From contig NC_092312.1 of the NCBI RefSeq assembly GCF_036785885.1, forward strand, positions 16,510,001 through 16,574,000: DNA of 64,000 nt. The letters are read 5' to 3'. The translations under genes were made by a program, and so were the position numbers. Shown piece by piece: positions 33,509 to 45,643 of this stretch. How positions within the stretch are numbered: the stretch's first letter is position 1; every line of letters starts with the position of its first letter. A model generated the notes under the pieces. The model did no database searches and was not told the origin of the DNA. It was given only the letters and a program-made list of their open reading frames with translations. This DNA comes from Coffea arabica (lineage: Eukaryota; Streptophyta; Magnoliopsida; Gentianales; Rubiaceae).

Positions 33509-36500
33509 ATGGTGGCTTCAACAATTGCAGCTCCGTTTTGTTCACCCAGAGTCTCTTATCCACCGAGAACGACGCCGTATTTAGCTGCTTCATCCCTTGA
33601 CGGGTATCCTCAAATTCACAATACAGAGACACGCACACTGATACTCAAAGCTGCACTTATTTATTGTTACTTTGATAATTTCAATTCTGTTTATAGATTG
33701 TTTTCTCTTAGGAATCAGAAGCGATCTTTACCATCTGCTCTGCCCAATCCCCGTGCTGATTTATCTGCAATTGGTAAGTGTTTGATATTTTTGAACTGAT
33801 AATAAACCTAAATTATTTATTATTTTTAATACCCATTGGGGAAAGAAGTGTACTATCTTTTCATTTTCTTTTCTTGTCTTCTTTCCCCGTACAATCAGGT
33901 CCTTATTTGGTTTTAGGAACATTTGTTAATTATTGTTCCAATCAGTTTCTTAACAACGTTATTGGTAAATTAGCAGGATTATCTAGTAAAACAAACGGGT
34001 TCTTGTTAAAGCATGAGCAGAATGATCCTTGTGCTGGCTCGAATTCCAGGTTGTCTATCGTCTCCTTGTATTGTATTAAGCTTACAAATATTAGTCCCTA
34101 CTCTAAATGTATGCTCATTTCCATGTGTGTAATGCGTCTTTATGGATATAGGACTCATTTGCAGTTTTCTTTTTTTTTCAAATGTTGCACGTGTTTATGA
34201 GCAGTTAAGTTTCATTCATTTTCTGCGTGTTTGGGACAAAATGAACTCACTGTTATGAATCTCATGAAGGGATTGGATTGTTCTTTAAGGAACGAATGTT
34301 CATGCACAATTTAGTATTGTTGACTATTAAAGGTGTAACATATGGACGATTTTGCTCCTATCTAATTAATACCATCAATTTTTTAGGGGTTTTTTTTTTA
34401 AGTTAAAAATTTTCAGCCATCTTATGCTTATTGTCTGAGGAAGAAAAAGTTATGGCATTCTTTTTTCTGAGGTTGGGGCATAAAGCATCCACATTTCATG
34501 GGCTTTCAACTATTGAGAAATCAAAGTAGATACAAGACTGTTGTACTGATCCAATAAGGTGGCTGTCTCCATCTCAAATATCCAGCATTATGCTGTTATT
34601 ATGCAAATAGTACATTAAGTTTGAACATGCCCACATGAAATATATGTCTAGGCTATTTTTGCCTCGCTACTAGCTAGGGTGAAAAAAGGAACTCCATCTG
34701 CGATGAAGTGGTGTCTAGAAAATAATTGTGGTGGCAATAATGAAATGTTCCTTTGTAGATATTGTTGAATTTTGCTTCAGGGTTTCCTCTCAAAACTCGT
34801 TGTAGTGGACCAGAGTACACCTTGTCGTTGAAATATTTGTTCTAAAAGTGCCTAACATTAGTATCTTTACTATCACTTAATCACTAAAGACAATTTAATT
34901 CTCAGTGATTGGTTGTTTGTGGTGCAGATTTGACATGGACAGTAGTTTCTTTTAGATTTTTCATGCTCATCTTTTACCTGGAGAATGGTTTCCTTGATTT
35001 TGAGACACTATGTTCTTATGATATTTCATCGCCTACAGTTATGGTCCTATAGAAGCCAAAAAAGGGAACCCTCCCATTATGCCGGCTGTAATGACACCAG
35101 GGGGACCGCTGGATCTCTGTACTGTCCTATTTAGGAATCGCATTATCTTTATTGGTCAGCCAGTTACTTCTCAGGTGGCTCAACAAGTTATATCACAGCT
35201 CGTGACTCTGGCCACTATTGATGAAGATACTGATATTTTGGTGATGTTATATAACCTATCAACCATAAAGTTAAAATTTTAGTAGAGTGACATGAATAAT
35301 TGATAACCAGTATTGCATTTTCTGCATGTCAGATGTATCTGAACTGCCCAGGAGGGAGCACCTACTCTGTCTTGGCAATCTACGATTGCATGTCCTGGGT
35401 AGGCATAACTACTCTTTCAAAGTTCTGTCAGTGATTTTATACTTCGATTGATATTGCATGCCTTTTCTCCTCTGTAAAGCTCATATTATGCTTGAATTTT
35501 CGATGTTTTTTTAAGAGTTTGTAATTAGAAGATTTGCAGTTGGTTTAATGTCTTCACTCATTACTTTTACAAGCGTAGCTTCTCTTTTGGCAATTGTTTT
35601 GTCTCAGATAAAGCCTAAGGTCGGTACAGTATGTTTTGGAGTTGCTGCAAGCCAAGGTGCGCTGCTGCTTGCTGGTGGAGAAAAGGGCATGCGGTATGCG
35701 ATGCCAAATGCACGTATTATGATACATCAACCACAAAGTGGATGCGGGGTACAATGCCATTCTTTATTTCAATTTTTTCTGCTTTTGGAGTAAATGTCAT
35801 CATTGATGGACCTTAAAAAAGAGAGAGAATGAGGAACAAATTTAATAATAGCTTATAAAGTGCAATGGTGTGTGCACCAACTTTCTGTTACTCTTGGGTT
35901 TCCCTTATTCAACTTCATTTCCTAGAAGGAAAGGACAGGATGGTACAGAATGATGATAAATAGGTTATTTTATCTTTGGCAGATCTTTATTTCGACACAA
36001 AGAAACCACCGTTTTGCTAGCTTCTTTTGACATAAAGAAACCATTTTTTATGCTTGGCAAGATTGATTAACTGTCCGTCACAAATGGTTTTATTTCTTCT
36101 TCTTGCAGGGACATGTGGAGGATGTAAGGCGCCAAGTGAATGAAGCAGTTCAATCTCGTCATGTCAGTTTTCTTTCCTAATCAGCTTCTTTACTTTGATG
36201 TTCTCCACTAATTATTTCAGTTTATGATTGGCTCTTCCGGCTTCTTTGCTGGAACCATCAGTGTTTTAACACTGCTTTGGTATACCAACATGTTGTTAAA
36301 ACAGAAACCAACAACCAATTTGTTGTTTCTTTGTATAGAACATCTCTCCTCTGATGTCAATGAAACTTTGATTGCTTAGGCTGGGTTTCTGTTAGTATGA
36401 TATTTATCTGTGATCCCAGACTTGTTATAATTTCATTTAGTACTTCTACTACCTGTCAACTTATAGTTCTTCACTCCTTAAATTGTTATGTAATGCAGAA

Positions 36501-36804
36501 AATTGACAGAATGTACGCTAGTTTTACTGGCCAACCTCTTGAGAAAGTGCAACAGTACACTGAAAGGGATCGTTTCTTATCTGTCTCTGAGGTAATGCTG
36601 CTAGCTTTGTCCTCTCCTTTTAGTTTATATTACACAAATTATTAAAAGACTTTGTCCATTAAGTGGAATTAGTTTGAGAACATCGGCTTTTTTTTACTGT
36701 AGCTGCCACATTTGTTAGCAAAAGTAGCATTTCTTCATGGCTATCTTAATTGCAGGCTATGGAGTTTGGTCTAATTGATGGGGTTTTAGAAACAGAATAC
36801 TAAA
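33509..36804 (+). CDS. CLPP6: Plastid Clp protease proteolytic subunit 6
   Basis: Nuclear-encoded catalytic subunit of the chloroplast ClpPR core protease. Nine exons with GT-AG, frame-preserving joins: 33509-33603, 33712-33773, 33899-34049, 35039-35240, 35333-35398, 35608-35748, 36109-36162, 36499-36591 and 36757-36804 (303 aa). The first ~100 residues are a Ser/Pro-rich transit peptide. The core starts near [11 protein letters not shown]. Catalytic triad: Ser207 ([11 protein letters not shown]), His232 (MIHQPQ) and Asp281 (TERDRF). The Ser-His and His-Asp distances (25 and 49) equal those of E. coli ClpP. It ends [10 protein letters not shown], as in Arabidopsis CLPP6. The first intron (33604-33711) is 108 nt, has no in-frame stop, and would add 36 residues to the transit region if retained. 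Confidence 0.95.
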
Positions 36805-38552
36805 ACGTAGACGTGATACGTGAAGCTATAGCATGTTTTCCAAACAGTGACTTGCGCTAGTAAAAACGGCAGAGCATAGCAAGGCTTGATGTTGCACAAG
36901 CAAAGTGGCGGCACGGCATGGCATTTAGCAGGTGCCAGGCAATGCTTGTTTTGCAACCTTTTTGGAACATCTTGTTGACTGAGACATTAAATTGCAAACT
37001 CTCCCCAGCAAAATTTATTGAAATTCCTTGCTTTTTTACAACACACTTTGCATATTGTATCGGTTATGTAATTGGAAGTCGTGGAATGAGTCTCTGTTGT
37101 TGTGATACCAGTAGAACCTTAGTGAATCATTTAACCTGGACGTGTTATGCGTAAGAATAGAACCTGGCGAAGGTGTAAAATGAAGCATCTTTGCTTATTG
37201 GTACGGCCGGTGCTTCTCTTCAAGTTGCTCTGCCTTCCTTGTTTGTACTAGAATTAAGTCATTAGTCAAAAGTGACGTGGTTTCTTGCATTCAATTCCCT
37301 CTTAATTTCTTGCACCAAGCAAATTCAGCAGTGTGTGGTGGCGGGCAGAAGAAATGTGTAGTATTACGTTCATGATGCTGCAGCTGTCAAGTACATCTCT
37401 TACATTTAGAGTCAATTGTTCTTTCCAGGCATATAGAAATTGCGATGGTAGATAAGAAGTATGATAAACAATTGAAGCCTTTTTTTCCTCTTATTATTCC
37501 TTTCAACTAATGCCACCAACTATATATGTCCCAACCCCATAGGACCAAGACATCTCCCAACCCCCTACTCCTAAGAGGAAAAAAAGAGCAAATGGAGTAC
37601 AAACATTTTCCATCACGTGATGAGTTTACAACGGGATGAGTTTACGAAATGGTCAATCAATTGGGCATACAAGCCAATAGGTACCTTTTAACTTTGGTCC
37701 TACAATCAAAGAAGAACATTCTCAATAAAATGCAAACCATACTAGCAGCGTCTGTCAGGTCCATCTTCCGAATTCTGCTCGTCCCACAAGATGACGTCAC
37801 TGCGGATGAAATTGCTTACGAACCTGGGAAGAATTGAAATCAAGCACAATGAAATTCAGGTTATATCGTGTCCCCGAGACGCCACCTAATCATAAGATAT
37901 CCCGAATTCTACTCCCAAACTCTCCCTTATCTCTCTTCCCCTCTTACTCGGACCAAACAATAAATTCAGGTTATACCGTGGCTCACTTGCGTTTCCCATG
38001 TTTATTATTCAAAATATGCCCACAAACCAATAAAAAAGCATTCTTTCAAGTTTTGACATAAAAAGAAAAAAGAAAGCTAATAAAAAGTGAGGTTTAAGAC
38101 ACCAAGAAGTGCAGATCCCAAAGTCGTTTATTGGAATACAGAAATTATTAACTTAGACCGCACATTGCTCAACATGATAAAACCAACCACAGCCGCCACC
38201 TATCAATGAAGAGCAACTACTCACCATTTTTCATTAGATTATACTTGCCAAATACGGTAAAAAGATGGAAATGGAGATGAATAACATGATAGTTTTCCCT
38301 GATCCCAAATGGAGGGGGATGGAAGGTTTGATCTAAACTCTAAATGAGCCAATGCAGACCTGCAGTTTAATCTGATAGGAAATTCCTGAATGAAAACTTA
38401 TTTCAAACTTTTGACCACATGAAGGCACAGCGACCAGAGCATCAGTTGTTTCTGAGAATAGATTAATGGAATTAATTACTTCCTTCTGTATTTAAAAGTC
38501 TTCTATTTTATCCTACTTAGGACTCTTGTTTTTGTTTATTTTTTTGCATGCG
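36805..38552. other. Convergent spacer between CLPP6 and LEW1
   Basis: Holds the 3' regions of both genes. No additional gene or mobile element recognised. Confidence 0.5.
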
Positions 38553-41500
38553 TTATGATGGAAGGTCATTTGGGAGATCAAGAGAAAGAACCTTACCATA
38601 ATTTTGATGCACCATAGTGTACTTGAAAATGGCTTTAACAAGGGAACCATAACTCATAGACTTCAATGGCCCCATATGTCTGCAACATACAGCAAACAAG
38701 AAATAATTCAAGCGAACCATTCTGATGCAAGAACTGAAATTGGCATTTGACACTCAAATAGTCAATATTTATAGCAAAACAAACGTGATTTACAAAAGTC
38801 GCATTAAAACGTTTTGTACCAGTATCAGGAAAAAATAGTTTGTACAGGCGCGTGCGCGCACGCACACACACACTCTCTCTCTCTCTCGGGAGGGGGAAGA
38901 AGCAGGATAGATCAATTATTATAGGGATTCTACCTGAAATCCGAATTTCAATGATACCAATGCCTAAGATATTTCAAAAAGCAGGCAAAGCAATGAACTA
39001 AAACCACAGTGACTGGGCCAGAACAGCACAATAGTCTATTTACACAATTTCAAGCAGAAACAGATGCAACTGTGATGGGACTATTACAAAGTAATCCACT
39101 AAAGCATATCCGAGAAAAGTTCTTGGCACCTTAAGAATTGACAAAAACAGCAGCAATGAGGAATTTACTCCTATAAAAATAACATCGTAGCACTTTACTA
39201 ATTTACTTACACTATTTCAGTGTACCGAAGTCTCCATGCTGGAAACCCAAGATGGCATCTTGTGGGTCCATAAATTAGTAGCAGATCAGGCTCAGCTCCT
39301 CCAGAACCTGTTAAGACAATACTAACAAGAATAATATAAACTTGCACAGACAATGCTAGAAAAATATCTGCTAAATGTTCGGAAAATCTGGGAAGACAAA
39401 AAGAGGCAAGACAGGATACCAATGGCTCCTAAAGCTTCAGCCATTTGAGGCTCTGTAAAATCTGACTTTTCCTTAGTACCATTTGCATAGTGCTTTACAA
39501 AGAGATAATTAGCTGCTTTGGCAACTGCTTCTTTTCCATCCTCAAATGAAACAAACTCCAAAGTCAGATTTCTGCGGGTAACAAGCCGACCATTAACAGC
39601 AGCCTCCTGCAAGAAATCACAATCCAAGTCTATTATGCACCATCTTTCTTTCAAGTTTATCAAAATTCAACTAGAGCTTTGCATCAAACCTATGACATTG
39701 GCTATATCAACACTTTTTCCCCCACTAAAGCCATACTTCGAAAGGCGTTACTTAGCTATTCCATTTAAATAATCATATCCTGTTACTTCCTTTCATGTTT
39801 CCTAACACCTTTATTATCCTTCAGTCCACCATTACAAGTTAATATTTCACTCTTCAATCCAAATAATTGGACTGGTTACAGAGACCATGTATCTTGAAAA
39901 AATATTACCACTCAGGCAATAAGCAGGAGAAAGGGCTTTGACACATCTCTTGGGCTCAACAACTCGGCAAATCAAAACTTCATTTACATTTTCACCATAA
40001 TAACACACTGAACCAGCAGATTCCAAACATAAGATATTATGTCATGCATACAAACCGCCCCTAATGTCTTTTACACAAAATAGATATGTAAAATTGATTA
40101 CTTCATTAAAATATGCATCACAATGGAATATTGAACTGACAAGGTTGACATATGACATATACTGTCATGAATACTTGTAGAAAAGGATCTAGCTAATTGT
40201 GGATGAAGATCATGATACCTCAGACAAGTTTGCACTGCTGAATCTTTGCATGATAGGTTCCTTGTTGTTTTTCAACACACCTGCAACAGGAAAATGCTAT
40301 CACGCCTGTCAGGTGAAAGTTACCAAAGGAAATGTTGAGTAAATTCTAAAGCATTTTCACTTTCTGGATATCCCTTTTACCTTCTGGATCATAAAGGCAG
40401 ACACTTTTCACACCAATATCTGCAACCCACTGCAATAACTCCAAAACTTTTGAAAGTTCTTGAGCTTCTTCACTGTCTATTACCATTGCCAAATAACGAA
40501 CCTTGCTGATATCAAGGGCTTCATATTTCGTCAATATATCACTAGCAATGAGAAAGCTCTCAAAAGACTGCACTACTCCCAGCAGAAAGTACCATATGGT
40601 GACGGCAAAATGCAGAATGAGCCAAAGTACACGAAGACCCAGATTTCCACTCTAAACATAAATAGTAAAGTCAAATGAATATCCACAGAATAATGATGAT
40701 CCAAGGACACGGAAAAAGTATTGTACACCAATCAGCCCAAACAACAACATGAATCGATATTGTTAGTTATTGAAGTAAGGAAATATCAAGCATTTACCAA
40801 TCATAAGGCCAAGTAATCTCCAATTTGAGATTGACTAAGATTGAAAAATGCTTGAATTTGATTAACAGCACAGCAAAATAAATTACCCTTTTTCCTGGAT
40901 AAACTTTAAATTCTACTTTTTAGAATGTTCTGACTGGGAATCATCTAATATTGTTTATAAGGAAATCTATCCCTTGGTCAAGGTCACAATCATCAGCACG
41001 TAAAGAAAGCCAAACCCAGCATCACAAATGTGGCCTATTGCGTAAAATGACTGAAGCAGATTAAGAAGTAGCTATAGTCCCAGAACAGATTCAGTGATGA
41101 CACCTATAAAGAGAAAATAGCCCAAACTAATGACATGAGACAAGTGGAAGATCCAGGAGCTTATCTCGTAGTCCATTATATAGGTAAAACAAGCTCTTGC
41201 ACAGAAGTCATTTTGAGGAGAAAAAGCGATTCCAAAAAGTTAATCGAGTGAAGGCGAGTGTTCCACCATGTTTAGCTCTTATAAATATGGTAGTGGCGTC
41301 CAATGGTTCAAATGGTTAGCAAGTTCTTACTTTGTGCATTTAAACCATGAACACAAAGAGGCATAAGCCCAGAAAAAAAAAAAACCAAGATCTGGAGACA
41401 TATTTGAATGGAAATTTTCCAATAGAAGAAAATTTTTATCCATGTTACAACTCAACCCAACTAAATGCCCCTAAGAAGCACTTGAAAATAAAACCAACAA

Positions 41501-41604
41501 TAGGGATTTGGGAAAAAAGGAAGAGTAAAATTCTTGAACCTCAATCACTCACCCGGGAAGCCCATTTAAGAAGCTCCTGTGTTTCATTTCCATAATTCAA
41601 AATC
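38553..41604 (-). CDS. LEW1: LEW1/NUS1-like subunit of dehydrodolichyl diphosphate synthase (start uncertain)
   Basis: Non-catalytic partner of cis-prenyltransferase in dolichol synthesis at the ER, needed for protein glycosylation. Minus-strand exons: 41604-41553 (probable), 40651-40381, 40280-40219, 39606-39420, 39307-39211 and 38679-38553, all with consistent phase. A hydrophobic N-terminal segment (VLWLILHFAVTIWYFLLGVV) precedes the degenerate cis-prenyltransferase fold (ALDISKVRYLAMVIDSEEAQ, EAVAKAAN). The conserved end GxGGAEPDLLLIYGPTRCHLGFPAWRLRYTEI is present; the RxG-type tail is replaced by HQNYGK and 12 further residues to the stop at 38553, or a last small exon follows a possible donor (ATG|GTAAGG). 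The expected first codon aligns with TTG in LNYGNE, not ATG, so translation must start upstream or the annotation of the first exon is wrong. Confidence 0.85.
38848..38887. repeat. Compound microsatellite in a LEW1 intron
   Basis: GC/CA-rich run passing into (CA)n and then (CT)n. Confidence 0.85.
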
Positions 41605-44465
41605 CTGTGAACAATGAAAAAGGCAGACAAAAATGATTTTTTAGACCAATAATGACATCAAAAACCAATCTTCGAGCACTCATTAGTTGAAATCTAACGC
41701 ACCAACAAGTAGAAAATATAAAAAATAAATAACAAAGAATGCATGATAAAAGAAAAAGAGAAGAGAAGAGAAATTCTGACACTGATTGAATCTGATGAAG
41801 CACCATAATCACATTCAAAAGATCCAAGTGTAGAATCTTTAGTGAGAAAGCAAACTTAAGCTTAGAATGGCTGCCAGATAAGAAATTCCGGACTGAAACC
41901 ATGGTCGACATGTTGACGAAAACAAAAAAGGAACCCAGATGATAAAATTGAAGAGTAAGCAGCGGTACAGAACAGGGGAGGACGTAAGAGTAAGGTCAGT
42001 CACCACAAGAAAAAGAGGGAAAAATCAGGGAGAGCGTAAAAATAAGTGCAAACTGCAAGGTGGGGGACGATAAGGGCAAGATATACGTGGGGTTGGGCCC
42101 CTTGGCGGCTTGGCCTTTACCTGCAGCTGTCATTGCGATTGCATGCCTTACTGATGATTCCTGTATTTCCCATTCCCATACCCACAAGTAACAAGTTCCC
42201 GTACATACAGTCACACACACCAACAAACACGCAGCTCTCGGACATCCCCATCCCCCCACGGTCCCCATTCCATACCTCTTGGAATTTATTTTACAGAACA
42301 TTATCATCTTTTTCCTGAATTTAGAGGCAATCATAGAACCCTTATGCGAACCAGTAACTTTCTTTTCGTAGATGTTTTGGCCTGGGGCTCGAGTACGTGT
42401 TTCTGTGGTGACCGTGGAAAATCATGTGCTTGATTAGGAAGCCTGGCACGTGTTCATTTTTCGCCTTCGTTGCGGAAATTTGATTCGTTTAATTGCAGAG
42501 GCAGAGGCAGAGGTAGAGGTAGTACTAGCACTCTTCTTTCTAGGTACAATTTGCGTCACGAGGAGCCTCAGTTCTCACCCAAGACGCGTTTTTCACGAGA
42601 CTCGAAAGTACCAGAATTTAAATCAACCTAGAAAAGATGCCCCATGTTGATCATCGTGTTATGCGTGGGCACGACAATTTGGATTACTATTTTTAAAAAA
42701 ATTTTATTAAAAAAAATACTCCCTTTATTTTTAAAAGAATAATTAAAAATATATGTGCATAAAAAATATAAAAATTTCTAGCTTTTTGACATTTAACATT
42801 TTTTTTCAAATGAAGGCCCGTCATTAAATTGTACCTATCACATTTTGGTGACAGATAGATAGGCTGTGCTACGGTGTAGTATCTCATAAACAATGGAAAA
42901 TTGGGAAAGCGTCACTCGTACGCTCCCCCGCTCGCTGTGTCGTCTGGTGTAAAGGAACTTTTTGTTGGCATAACTCGCATAAGGTGTCAAGTCGAATAAC
43001 TCGCGCATTTGGGCAAAACTCAAGTCAAAAACTTTTAACATTCTCTGCACCTGCTATTTCACATTAGTTTGATCCACGACTATCAGTAGTTCTCTTTCCT
43101 TCTTTTTGATTATCCGACTAAGGTCCCTTCTGGTAGTGGAAAACTCCGATGGAAACTGAAGTCGAACGAGAATAAATGCACCTTTTTAGACCCGAGATTT
43201 ACAGGCTGCTTTTACTTCAAGGGAAGAGTCCAACTTCAATCCACCCCCCCCCCCCCACCATTACGAGTTTCCTAGGCCATCGGGAGAGAAGTCTTGTGCC
43301 CATCAGTTCTGGTTCTTTGCAAGTCTCCTGCAAACACTAAAAAAGTTCTAAGCTTTTTCCAATTGGATAGGAAGAGCTATTATATTAAGATGGACTACCA
43401 AGCCTTTTCCTTGTTAACAAGCACTGAAGGTAGATGCATCCTACCAGTCTGCGTTACAAAGTTACAAGGAAAGCAGAAAATTCCCCATGAAACACATGGA
43501 AGCAAGTGTACTCCCAGTTGAATACAGGATATTGATGAGTAAAAAAAAATGATGTTGGTTTCAAAGGTGTTCCTGTGGGAAATTTCATGAAACTACTCGA
43601 TATGAGTCATTTTACACATAACCGAATTAGATCTTGGGCTTGTGCGGTGGCAAAGATTAAGAATTCAGATGATGAGTACTGAGATAATGCATAGCGTGAC
43701 ATTTTCCTGACAAATGATTGCTTGCCCTAATAAAACACTCTCTCTGTATTCCAGGATATCCTGGAAATCAAAACCAAAAACCATCATTCCAGTGAAACTT
43801 CTTACGGATGTAGGCTAATGAACAAGCATTCTCAAGCGAATAGTAGGGTGACTTAGTTATATCACCAACTTAACTTCTTAGGCAGAGAAACTTGGCCAAT
43901 CTACAATATGTTCTAATAACTCAAGAATACTTGGGCAGGACATCTGATGCATAAGAATGAAAGTTTAACCTTGACACGAATGAAAAAGCAAAGAAGATGA
44001 GCTCCAAATCTGCAGCGATAAAACAATTTCAACAGAACTAATAAAGATCAAACCACAGATTGCCCATCCAACCAATGCACATGTTTAAGCACACTAGAGA
44101 TGAACTTATTAATATTGAAGGTACCCACCCAAACGTCATTATGCATCACTTGACTAAAGCTCAAATGGTGTTAAAAGAAACAAGTCTCAGCAATCAGCAT
44201 GTGAAACTCACATTTAAAAAAAAAAAAAAAAAAAAAATCCTAGATGTTACTGCACAAAAATCAGCTAACAATCTGAATGACTTCATTTTGGAGAATACAT
44301 ATGCCAGCCATGTGTGACAATGAGAGCATCCGAGGTACAAGACAACTGATATTCACCTAAATTTTCTCAACAATTACTCAGCAATTCAACATGATCACAT
44401 TGTATGACAAGTAAATTCGTTTACACAAATACAAAACAACTCAACAACAAAAAGCTCATGCTTAC
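41605..44465. other. Spacer between LEW1 and MED32
   Basis: Probably contains the LEW1 leader and promoter (about 41600-42400, where the minus strand has ATG-bearing short frames such as MTAAGKGQ at 42151). AT-rich sequence lies at 42690-42850, a C14 run near 43243-43256, and an A18 run near 44217-44236. No separate gene supported. Confidence 0.45.
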
Positions 44466-44900
44466 CTATTGAGCTGCATCTTCAGAAAATCTTGCATCAA
44501 ATGGAGCTGATGAATGGGAATGTGAAGAACAACCAGCAGTTCCACCATGCTGCAGTTCAATAACTAGCCATCTAACAGCTTTACTCATCTGCTCCAGGCG
44601 AACTGCACTTATGGGTGGAAGACCACTTGTGGCAGCCTGCCCTGGCTTCCCTGCAACCGAGCCAGTGGCCTCATCTACGAGACACTCAGAACCTATTATT
44701 TGTTTCACAGACTCCACAAACTCCTCTGCTTGATCACAAGCTACTCTAAACAATTCCCATCGCTGTTTAAAATTTTCCAATGCTGCATCAGTGGCTGCCG
44801 TTTTTTGACCCTCAGAACTTTCCTTAGCTTCAAGTACATTGGCAGCTGCAGCAACAAATTCTTCATAGGCATTGTTCAGGGAGTCCACATGATTGTCCAT
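44466..44900 (-). CDS. MED32: Mediator complex subunit 32
   Basis: Plant-specific tail-module subunit of the Mediator complex, a bridge between transcription factors and RNA polymerase II in the nucleus. Single coding exon of 144 aa, close to the Arabidopsis length. It opens MDNHVDSLNNAYEEFVAAAANVLEAKE and keeps the long conserved helix block (ATDAALENFKQRWELF, CDQAEEFVES), IGSECLVDEATGS, LPPISAVRLEQMSKAV and the end SAPFDARFSEDAAQ. ATG at 44900 is preferred. The frame is open further upstream, but a splice acceptor (TTGTAG) lies just before it, implying a 5' UTR intron. A GTAAGC donor-like site directly follows the stop codon, so a 3' UTR intron is possible. Confidence 0.95.
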   Translation of the reverse strand: MDNHVDSLNNAYEEFVAAAANVLEAKESSEGQKTAATDAALENFKQRWELFRVACDQAEEFVESVKQIIGSECLVDEATGSVAGKPGQAATSGLPPISAVRLEQMSKAVRWLVIELQHGGTAGCSSHSHSSAPFDARFSEDAAQ

Positions 44901-44942
44901 CAAACACCTACAAGGTGCCGTGTTTAACATCACTTCAATCAC

Positions 44943-45607
44943 ATCGTATCATTGTCACAACATAAAGGGGGAAATAGTCCACTGCATTATTTCCTAAAAT
45001 TACAAAACATGAAGTTCGTAATGCATATGTAGAAGATTTCTGGTTAAACAACATGTTTGAAATTACAAGATGCAATTAACAGATCAGCAAAAATGACTCG
45101 GATAATTTATAAAAGACTATCCCCTCCCTTTCGCCTTCACCACACCATCAGATAACCATCAGCTGATATATGAAACCCTCACCAAGCCATACAATTGTGG
45201 GATTTCTCTCATCTTGCCTTTTTTTTTCCCTCTGTAATCTCCCCTTTTCAGGCCGTTCAACTATTAAACAAGCACTCACCAGACGACACCACTATTCATA
45301 CAGAACACAACCCACAACAAGCCACAACCTCATTATAAAACTTATATATATGAAAGACAAAGTTATCCAAAAAGATGAATCAAGGCCTCCAGACCTTCAT
45401 ATCTGTCCAATGGAAATTAACAAACAACATGTAAATCTCACTCCAACAGGCAAAGACCAAGTCAATATGCCCGGACCTGGCTAATGAACAAACCCCACAA
45501 AAAGTGCCTTTCGTTGTACTGAAAATTGGAGATTATCCAGTGCTCAAGAAGGCTAGGTCCTAGTGAATTTAGTATCAGCAGTAGCTTATAACTGCTTATC
45601 CCCCAAG

Positions 45608-45643
<36 letters not shown>

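Noticed and set aside
41281-41345. tRNA-like 'ggttcaaatggttagcaag'
   Set aside because: Box order and spacing do not fit a tRNA or SINE.
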